A stretch of 64,000 nt of DNA from Callaeas wilsoni (Eukaryota; Chordata; Aves; Passeriformes; Callaeidae), in the NCBI GenBank assembly GCA_013398955.1, contig VWPU01018931.1:31137-95136 (forward strand). The letters run 5' to 3'. The notes beneath the pieces are model-generated. The model saw only the letters and a list, made by a program, of their open reading frames with translations, searched no databases and was not told where the DNA came from. Shown piece after piece: positions 55,314 to 64,000 of the stretch. Positions within the stretch are counted from its first letter, which is position 1. Every line of letters begins with the position of its first letter. Position numbers and translations under genes: made by a program.

Positions 55314-56438
55314 TGTAGTGGGTTTGTGTGACCAGGTTTTGGTAGTGGCGGGTGGGGCTACAGGGGTGACTTTTGTGAGAAGCTGCCTGTAGTTTCCCCC
55401 AAGTCAAAGAGAGCCAATGCCAGCCAGCTCCAGGACGGATCTGCCACTGGCCAAGGCTGCGCCAACCAGGGACGGCAGTAACATCTCTGTGAGTACATAT
55501 TTAAGAAGGAAAATAAATTATTGCACAGCCAGACGTATTTGCACTCAGAGAAGAGAGGAACGACAATGTGAGAGAAACTCTGCACACACCAAGGTCAGTG
55601 GAGGACAAGGGACAGGAGATTTCCCTTTAGGCTCTGTGAAGACCATGGTGAAACAGCTGTGCCCCTGCAGCCAATGGAGGACCACAGGGATGCAGAGACC
55701 CACTCGCAGACCATGGAAGTCCACAAGGGTGCAAATTTCCACCTGCAGCCCATGGAGGAGACCCACGTCAGAGCAAGTGGATGCCTGAAAGGAGGCTGTG
55801 AGCCCATGGGAATCCCATGCTGGAGCAGGGTCCTGGCAGGGACCTGTAGACCCATGGAGAGAGGAACCTATGCTGGAGCAGGTTTCCTGGCCGGACTTAC
55901 GACCCTGTGGGGGACCCATGCTGGATCAGGCTGTGCCTGAAGGACTGCACCCCATGGAAAGAGACCCACATAGAAGAGTCCATGAAGAGCTGTAGCCCAT
56001 GGGAAGGACTGATGCAAGATAAGTTTATGGAGAACTGTCTCCCGTGGGAGGATCCCATGTCAGAGCAGGGGAAGGACTCTTCTCCCTGAGCAGTGGCAGA
56101 AACAGCCTGTGGTGAACTCGCCATACCTCAGCCCCTGTCTCCCTGTGCTGCTGGTGGGGAGCAGGTAGAGCTCGAGAAGGAGGGAGAGGTGGGAGGAACG
56201 TGTTTTTAAAAATTGTTTTACTTTTCATTAACCTGCTCTGATTCTGATTAGTAATAATTTCAAATAATTTGCCCAAGTCCAGTCTGTTTTGTCCATGATA
56301 GTAATCCATGAGATCTGTCCCTGTCCTTGTCCCAACTCATGAGCCTTTCATTGTATTTTTCCTTCCCTGCCTGCTTGAGGGGAGTGAAGGAGGGGCTTTG
56401 GTGGGTACCTGGCATCCAGCCAGGGTCAAACCACCACA
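55314..56438 (+). mobile_element. Solo long terminal repeat of an avian endogenous retrovirus
   Basis: About 1125 bp starting TGTAGTGGGTTTGTGTGACC and ending GTCAAACCACCACA, so it has TG...CA termini. Flanks are AGAAG on the left and ATAAG on the right, a 5-bp target-site duplication with one mismatch. A TATA-like ATATTTAA is at 55497-55504. No gag, pol or env sequence and no second LTR are present, so it is a solo LTR left by recombination. The sequence resembles a LTR family I remember from songbirds and other non-galliform birds. It lies antisense to CUL1 in intron 1. The family name needs a repeat-library search. Confidence 0.85.
55665..56075 (+). repeat. Imperfect roughly 60-bp tandem units inside the LTR
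   Basis: The phrases CCCATGGA, GACCCATGCTGG and GAGCAGG recur at a spacing of about 55-70 bp, about six or seven times. They give an internally repetitive LTR body. Confidence 0.65.
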
Positions 56439-59320
56439 ATAAGACCAAGAGCCTTGAGTATTCCCATTTTCTGTCTGGCTTAAATTACATATATGATACA
56501 ACCTGTGTAAAAAACCCAAACAAAAATAAAAACAAACAAGAAAGCAAAAGACTAAACAAAGCCCAATGAAACCCAAATAAACATAAATAATGAAGGACAA
56601 TGCACATGAAGATGCACTTCCTGAATCAGTCAGGAAGATGTGGAAAAGGAAAATGTGGGAGGACAAGCCATGAAAATTGTTTGATACCTAACATGCCAAG
56701 CAGAAGACAGAATACCTTGTTTTCTTAGAAAGGAAAAAAAAAAAAAAAGATAAAAAATAAAAGCAGCAAGGAGTCAAATCCAATGCAATTCAGAAAGAAC
56801 AAACACAGAAGGCTGGAAACTCTGAAATACCTTGGGCCAGTTTAGAGACCTTAATGATCCTGCAAGGACAATTCTTACATGTAACTGTTTTCCCAAAAGA
56901 TCTTACCAGACATCAAAACTTCAACTAAATCCAACTTAATAAGCTAAAACATCATGATCCTACTAATCTCCACCAAGAAAACATTGGTGTTGTCTTACAG
57001 TTTGCTTCAGACATAGCATGACCTTCACCAGAACATCCAGGGCAAGCCTCTGAACCCTAACACAAATTCCCCAACATTATAACACTGCTCAAAGCTCCAC
57101 AACATACACTTCCATACTGCCCTGTTAAGACAGAAACAGGAGTTTTGACCTGCAAGAATTATTTACAGAGATATTCCATGCTCTTGGAAGGCAGCAGTTC
57201 TTACCAATAACTTTAAAACAACCATTAATGTGTTGTTAACAAGCGAAAAACAATTCTGGCTGGAATCTCTTCCCAACAGCTTGTTAATTTTACAACTTCT
57301 TCCCTCTTGTTACTTGTGCAAGAGCTCAACTGATCAAGGCAATCCAGTTCGCCACTTCAATTTATAAAAAAAGATGACGGTCACACCGATTCATCTCGCA
57401 AACAGTCTGATATTTTCAGACATTCAAATGTACCACAAGAGAACAGCTTAAATACTGAAGAGCTTCCTCCCATATTCACCTTCATACTAATGTTTCATTC
57501 TGCAGTGACAAATAATGGACAAATGAAGGACTGTTGCAATTACTCACAATCATTTCCTGCATGTGACAAAATCACGATCTGTGAAAACTGCTCCCTCCTT
57601 ATTTTCTTATTTTCCTTTTCTACATTTCTACATTTCCTTTTCGTGTCTACATTAAGTGCACGGATACACGTGCTAGTGATCTTGATTCCTACTGTGGTAT
57701 AATGCTGCAAACGCTGTTAGCAATGAACAGTACACCTCTCATATCTCATTCCAGATGCCTAAATACAGCCAGCCCAAAAAAGAATGAGAACTTTCCCATT
57801 GAAGTCTAGAAAGAGATTTGTATGTAATTTTTCTGGTTCAACTAGGAAATCTGAATTCTAACAGCCTTAACCTATAGTAAAGAATTTATACCTCACAAAA
57901 AGTTAGTTCTGGTTAATTCAGTATCATTTTCAACAAATTTTTAATCAGTTTTGTCCTCTAATGACTGCAGCAGACACCCTTGGTATAGAAGTGAAACAAT
58001 TTAACTTTATTTTGTAAAAGTTAAAATTGCCACACATCCCTAACAGCCACATTTAAATCCTTCTTGTTGATTAAGCTTGCACCATCAAGTTTTAAAGTTA
58101 AGCCTGCATTAGAATCTAACAAAATCAATTTAATTACTTAAGGATGTAAACTTCAGTTTTATACAACTCCTATTAGTGACACCTTCAGAAATAACTAAAC
58201 TGTTTCAAAGTTATCTCTGAAAAAAAAGAGAGTAAGAGAACAGCCTGTTTTCTTAAGAAAATGCAAACATTCTAAAAAAGCATTTTTAATTGTACAGTGA
58301 AAAGTTTATCCTTTGGCTACCCAGAAGCAAGCAGAGAATCTGCCCATGGAATTATTACCATGAATATCAAGATGAAAAGACTTAACAGCTAACAAAATAA
58401 GAACTATTTCCTAAAATCCTATTTTTTCCTCTAATTCAGTCCTCCAAAATTCAGATGAAACTTCCAAGTGACAGTCTCCACTGTCTGTGAGACTAGAGGA
58501 GCTTGCAAATTCACATATGAAATTAAGTTTAAATTACAGAGCAAAACACTGTGAACTCAGGTCACACCACCAGCTTTAGTTCTGAACTCTAATCCTCATT
58601 AAGACATAGTCCAACCTGAAACACAGAGTAACAAAAAGCCAAGCTACATCAAATGCATAATAAAATTACAAGAAGTTTCTGAGTTCAGTTATGGCTGAAA
58701 TTGCCTTACTAATAACCCAAATTCTTGTAGGTCTCGGCTTTAAACTTAAAAACTTCAGTTTTGTCTACCTTGTATATTAATGAATCAAATACATCTGGGT
58801 CCCAGTAGCAAAGCCACCAATCTCCAATAAAATGGGAGAAGCATGTGAGTGTCTTCAAAAGACAAGTACATTACAAGTGCAGAGTGAGAAGCGCCCTGCA
58901 CTGCAGAAACCTTCCATCATCATGATCTTCACCATCCTACATGTAAATCCATTTCTTCTGCACAGTAACACCAAGCTTGAGACATAAACTAGAGCAAATC
59001 TAATGAAATCCAAAGACAAGGAGAATTTTATATCACCTTTAGGTACTTCTAACTTAAAGAAAAATAGAAGTCAACGGTACCGAACTGATACTCAAATCTA
59101 GTGCATAACTACAAAGATGTCAGAGAAAATATATTTTCTTAGTCCTTTATTCTTAGTCCTGCTGTCAAGCAATGCCTTGTACCTACAAGACCAAGCTAAA
59201 GCAGGGAACCTTTTGACTCCAAAATCAGAACAATCCAAAGGGGACGAAAAGGAGATAATACAATTTTTTTTTCCTGAGAATTTGGAAGAATATCACATTG
59301 AAGTTACACTGTTTATTCAA

Positions 59321-59880
59321 GAACCATAAAATGGTTTGGGTTGAAAGGGACCTTTAAACATCACCTACTAACCACTCCTCTGCCACAGACAAACATCTTG
59401 CACTAGATCAGGATGCTCAAAGCCCCATCCAACCTGGCCTTGAATAATGCCAGAAATGGGGCATCCACAATCTCTCTGGTTAACGTGTTCCAATGCCTCA
59501 CCACCCACCACAGTGAAGAATTCCTTCCTTATAACCAATCTAAATCTATCCTCTCTCCATTTAAAATTTATGTCCTTTGTCTTGTCATTATAGGCCTTAA
59601 TAAAAAGTCTCTCTCCATCTTTCTCATAATCCCCCTTTATACATTGAATGAAAAGCCTCAATAAGGACACCCTGGAACCTTCTCTTCTCCAGGCTGAACA
59701 CCCCCAATTCTCTCAGCTACAGGAGAGGTGTTCCACCACACTGATCACTTTTGTGGCACTCCTCTGGAACTGCTCCAATAGGTACATGTCTTTCTTGTGC
59801 TGGGTGCCACAGAGCTGGATGCATTGCTCTAGGTAGGATCACTTGAGAGCAGAACAGAGGGTGAGGATCACCTGCTTCTT
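59321..59880 (-). mobile_element. CR1 LINE 3'-end fragment
   Basis: Begins ACCATAAAATGGTTTGGGTTG on plus, then blocks typical of CR1 in reverse orientation: CATCCAACCTGGCCTTGAA, GTGAAGAATTCCTTCCTTAT, TCTCCAGGCTGAACACCCCC. About 560 bp, 5'-truncated, in CUL1 intron 1. Confidence 0.92.
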
Positions 59881-62800
59881 TTTACAGGTTCAGGATACAA
59901 CCGGTAAAGAAAGTAGTGCAATTTTGGAGAGAAAGAGACACCAACTCTGGCAAAAATTTACATATGACTCTATATCCATTCCCTGAAGTGCAAAATGAGA
60001 TTACTATTTTCCTATTTTCACAGCTGCCTTCATTCATTTTTCTAAGGTTCATAGATAAAGAAGGATTTGAAAAACTCTGCATTAAGTAAAGTGGAATGCA
60101 ATCCATGTTTGGTTAGTTAAAAAAAAAAATGTATTAGATTTTGACTTGTATCATTTATAAAAATAGGTAAGGCAGCAACAGGAAGAGGTTTGCTCTTGTG
60201 ACATCAGAAGTTCTGTGGGTAAAAAGAAAACTGACAGAAAACTCACACTGGGACACAGATTATTTCCTAATACAGTGCTCTTTCCAGAACCTGGCATAAT
60301 GCGATGAGTGTTTAAATCTGAAAACATTCTATCTGTGTGGCTACATTAAAAGCTACAAGTTACAGTACTATAGCAGGGCACATCACCTCAGAGCAATTTT
60401 ATTACCAAGTCATTTAGTCATGTCTGTAACAGGTCTGGACTGCAGTGCTGTAGAAACATGAACAGTCAATCTGTTCCTGTTTTAGTAGTTGTATTGAAAA
60501 ACCTATAACTCTAACAATAAAACAGTAAGTTAGTCATGTAGACAAGCTCAACATGTCTCTATAATTTTCCAATCATGACATTTTCTTACTGAAAATTCTC
60601 ATTTATTAAGCAAGGGAAACTCAATGGTCTCCATAACAAACCAAAAAATAGTAGTTTAAGTTTGCATGCTGTATAGATTATAATTTGTACCCAAGACCTC
60701 TAAATGTTGTTTCCAACAATCACTTCTTTACATGGAGATAAGCTTGAAAAACACAGTTAACTAAAATTTTTCTATTAGTGTACTCTTACCTAAAAAACAT
60801 GCTAGCACCTAAGTATTCTGTTTAAAATGAGATCATGCATTCCTAAAGCACATGCAGAACTTCCAAGGCCAAATTTTCAATACTCTTCTTTCTTCCAGGT
60901 CTGTGCAGCAGAAAGACTGTATCAACCTGCAGGCTGCTATGACTGCCTGTGCAAATCCTCCTGATACCCCATCCGAGTGGGACATCTGCCCTGTCTTCCT
61001 TCTCATCCACAGATGCAGACCCTGTTGAAACGCATGGGAAGTACAACAGCAGAGTTGGTAATACGCAGACCTCTTACTAGGAAATCCCTCACTTCATGTT
61101 CATAATACAAATTTTTGATGTTGAGAGCGGTGTAAGTGCAAGTGGAACACCTTTAAAGCAGTTTCATTCACTAGAGTTTTGTGGGGGTTTTGATTAATTA
61201 AAAAAAATCAAACTTCAGTGAGAAGAGAGAAGATTCCAGGTGTTCCCAATTCATGCAACCACTGGCATCTGGGATATGACTCATCATTAAGTCGGGCCCT
61301 ACTGAAATAATTGTAACTACACAAAACTAGGCACTACCTAAGAAACACAACAGATGAAAAGTAGTACTCAGAGATCTTAACATATAAGTTGTAGGATAAC
61401 ACTTTTTAAGCTGAGTATCTGAGAACTTTCTTTAAGGACTTAGTATTGTTTTCATAATAATACATCTAAAATCCAAGAGCTTGCACAAAGACTACAAATA
61501 AGCTAAATCAAAAAAGAGGCACCCCCAAAGCAGTATCCAAATAAGGGTGTGCATCCATTTAGCTTAAACGAATTCAAGTTATTTAAATTAAAGCAATGTG
61601 ATTTTCTCATGCCAACAGTTCGAGTAACAGGCCCAAGTTTCAAGGCCAGTTCAAACCAGCGTACAAAGGAGCAAGGTGGAAGAACTATTATTTCACTAAA
61701 CCAGCACCACTATTCTGTCAGCCAAGGAGCAGAACACATATGCCTAATTTAGGTGCCCAAACTAAGGCACTGTTTTCTACATGATCCCTGGATAAGCAAT
61801 GGGAAATTTTCTCCAGAGACTTTAATGCAAGGCCCTGAACCAGGATTCTAGAGTTAGGTGTACAAATTACTTCCGAGATCAAATATATTCACTGTGCCTC
61901 CATAGGACAAGTGTGTCAGGTGTTTAAACTGCACCTCAAATTGTGGTCATGAGGTGACTGTGAAATGTAACCAATCTTAAGAACCAAAGCAACTAAGACA
62001 GACACAAAATAAGAAGTTGGACAACAAATACTGAAAACAAGAAGTTAAAAAGCAGAGGGAAAAGACTTCTTTCTGGTCAAATTCACCATCAGAGACACAA
62101 AGTGCCGATGCCACACGGATACCTAACCATCAACACACAACATTACAGCAGCTCATTGTGAGTAAAAAGTACATGTGGTACCTGTATAGTATCCTACTGC
62201 TTCCCCAAAGACAAGGCATCCCAAACGCACTCCATATCAACTAAGTACCAATTCACAATATGGCATTACAAACAATATTTGGCCTAATTCAAGCTATGTA
62301 GCCACTAGGTATTTCTGGCCCCTGTGGACCACTTCTCCCAGTCCTGCCAAAAGGACTTCCAATACAGAGTTTTTTCTCCCTGAGTAGCATCAGGGCATGT
62401 ATGTGTATTAGGGCTGAGGTATGTGATTATATATGAACACATATACCAAAGGAAAGGTTGCTGAGGAAGTCAGTAAAAAACCAAAACAAAATAAGGTAAA
62501 ACAAGTAAGTCATCTCTGCCCTTTCAGTATTTAACTCTACCCCAGATGAAACCAGAACACAAGTATACAGATATCCTAGGGTAAAATTCCTTTCTCCTCA
62601 AAGGCATAGCTACAGGATTTAATACAAAGTGAGGGAGATAGCATATGAATCTATAAAGGAAAGGAGTATGTGGAAAGAAAAGAGTATTAGGTGAGATCAC
62701 AGGAAAGGTTTTAGTGACAGGAAAGTAAGATCAGAAGGGCAAAAAACCATGAAGAAGGAAATGGTTACTGGGAAGAAGAAAACTGGAAGGGGAAAGGTAA

Positions 62801-63359
62801 CAGAGGAATAATGACGGTGCTAGAATATAACTTCAAGAGGAAACCAGAAGGATGAGGAAGGGACCCCAATCAGGATACAGTTAGCTTTCAGTAGCAAAGT
62901 TACTGGGAAACAAATGAGCTGGTTATTTGAAACAACAAAAAATGCAGGACTAGTAACCTGGATAGAGACAATAAATACACAAACAGACAAACAAAAGGTT
63001 ACAGGGGGCACTTTCTCTGGTAAGGCCACAACAGTAGGTGGCAACAAGGGGAAGCCTGGTGCACAGTCCTTGAGCATGAGAGAAACCTAGAGAAGGTGAC
63101 AAAGATGAACTGTGGCAAACATCCCCCAGCCACGATGGTAGTAGGGGCACTAGGGAATTTCTCTAGGTACAACCAAAAAGCTCCTACACAAGCCTAAGTA
63201 TCACTAGGGCTATAGGGAAATACAACAGGGTATCAGCAAAAGGAAGGAAAGCAGCACAGAAAAGGACAGTGAGGATAGAGAGCAGCTGAACACCCCAAAA
63301 CAGTACCCGGTGAGGTTACGGACAAAAGCTCACAGGCAAAAGAGAGGGCAGAGGCGTGA

Positions 63360-64000
63360 GACGAGCAGGGCCTGGGATGGCTGGGGTGGGCAGTCCTGGG
63401 GCCGAGGGGAGCACAGCGAGGTCTGCAGGAGGACGGGCCCGAGGTCTGAGAGCCGCCGGGGCGGGACGGAAAGGCTGGGGCAGCCACCGAGGCGCCCTGG
63501 CCATGCGGGGGCCGCAGTCACGGGGGATAGGCCGGGGAAGGACGGACGGAAGGAGGGAACGGGCAGCCCCTCGGCGGCCGGGGAGATCTTGCGGGGCCAG
63601 GGCAGCCAGAGGAGCGCTCCCGCACCCCGACGGGGGCGATGCGTTCTGAGTGCGCAGTTTGCGGCCTCCCCGCTCCGGCCCGCGGCTCCGGGGCCGGATC
63701 CACGAGCGGGCCAGGCAGCCACCACCGCCGCCCCCGCGCTTCGGGGCCGGGAGCGCGCCTGGGAGAAGAAAGGCAGGGAGGCAGGCGGGCGGGCCGGGCC
63801 CGCCCGCCCCTTTCCCCGGTCCCCGCGGCGTGACTCAGTGCCGGGCCCCGCGCCGCCACCTTCGCGTCCTGCCGAGCCAGGCCAGGCTGGGCCGGGCCTC
63901 GCTGCGACACAACGCCGCGGCCTCCCCGCACTCACCAGCATCGCGCGTCCCGCAGAGTCAGGGCCGCGTCCGCCCGCCCCTTCCGCCTCCGCCGGGCCCG
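63360..64000. promoter_or_regulatory. CpG-island promoter region of CUL1
   Basis: GC content and CpG density rise abruptly from about 63360 to the window edge, in contrast to the AT-rich introns. GC-box-like GGGGCGGGC occurs on the CUL1 strand near 63975, and a TGACTCA (AP-1/small-Maf type) site is at 63831-63837. It lies at the 5' end of CUL1, as expected for a housekeeping gene. Long open frames here reflect base composition and are not genes. Confidence 0.8.
63936..64000 (-). other. CUL1: CUL1 leader exon 1 (non-coding, 5' end may lie beyond the window)
   Basis: A strong donor, TGCTG|GTGAGT, occurs on the CUL1 strand inside the CpG island, with GT at 63934-63935. This makes the sequence to its right the probable first exon that splices to exon 2. 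It is extremely GC-rich. An ATG at 63941 lies six bases before the donor. The transcription start is not visible. Confidence 0.6.

Larger units (their letters stand above)
47358..63935 (-). other. CUL1 intron 1 (16.6 kb)
   Basis: Separates the presumed CpG-island exon from exon 2. It holds a CR1 fragment at 48.4 kb, a solo LTR at 55.3-56.4 kb, a second CR1 at 59.3-59.9 kb, AT-rich palindromic DNA at 53.2 kb and a purine-rich tract at about 62.6-62.8 kb. Alternative first exons cannot be excluded. Confidence 0.65.

Noticed and set aside
55512..55517. AATAAA in the LTR as its poly(A) signal
   Set aside because: It lies only about 10 bp after the TATA-like box, too early to serve as the LTR's own 3' end signal.
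55417..55940. Overlapping open frames in the LTR body as retroviral protein
   Set aside because: They follow the tandem units in several frames on both strands and show no gag, pol or env motif.
63330..63941. A 203-codon open frame on the minus strand in the CpG island
   Set aside because: It is proline/arginine/alanine-rich, as expected from GC-rich DNA, overlaps other long frames on both strands, and runs through the exon 1 donor. No recognisable domain.

Overview
The window is vertebrate nuclear DNA, most likely from a bird. Two genes have many short exons with consensus splice sites. The interspersed repeats are CR1 LINE 3' ends plus one long terminal repeat (LTR) that resembles a family I know from avian genomes. 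There are no operons, CRISPR arrays or bacterial-type genes. The bird assignment is inference from the repeats; a turtle or crocodilian would also carry CR1.

Layout: (1) 1-7.9 kb, plus strand: the last eight coding exons of EZH2 (CXC and SET domains) with its 3' UTR. (2) About 7.9-9.9 kb: a short intergenic gap. (3) About 9.97-64 kb, minus strand: the complete coding sequence of CUL1 in 21 coding exons (776 codons plus stop, all junctions in phase), its 3' UTR, a leader exon and a CpG-island promoter at the right edge. The two genes converge tail to tail, the same arrangement as I recall for the human locus. EZH2 is the H3K27 methyltransferase of PRC2. CUL1 is the scaffold of SCF ubiquitin ligases. 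I see no functional partnership beyond shared position.

The long CUL1 introns hold the rest: CR1 fragments at about 22.7, 35.5-36.4, 48.4 and 59.3-59.9 kb, a solo LTR at 55.3-56.4 kb lying antisense to CUL1, a perfect 3 x 54 bp tandem repeat at 20.4 kb, and several low-complexity tracts.

I found no new gene system. The best second looks are splicing features of CUL1. Intron 2 has a U12-type donor and a perfect U12 branch-point motif. Intron 9 must use a GC donor. The CUL1 leader carries three short upstream ORFs, one of which spans the exon 1/exon 2 junction. Comparisons with human or chicken proteins are from memory, not from a search.
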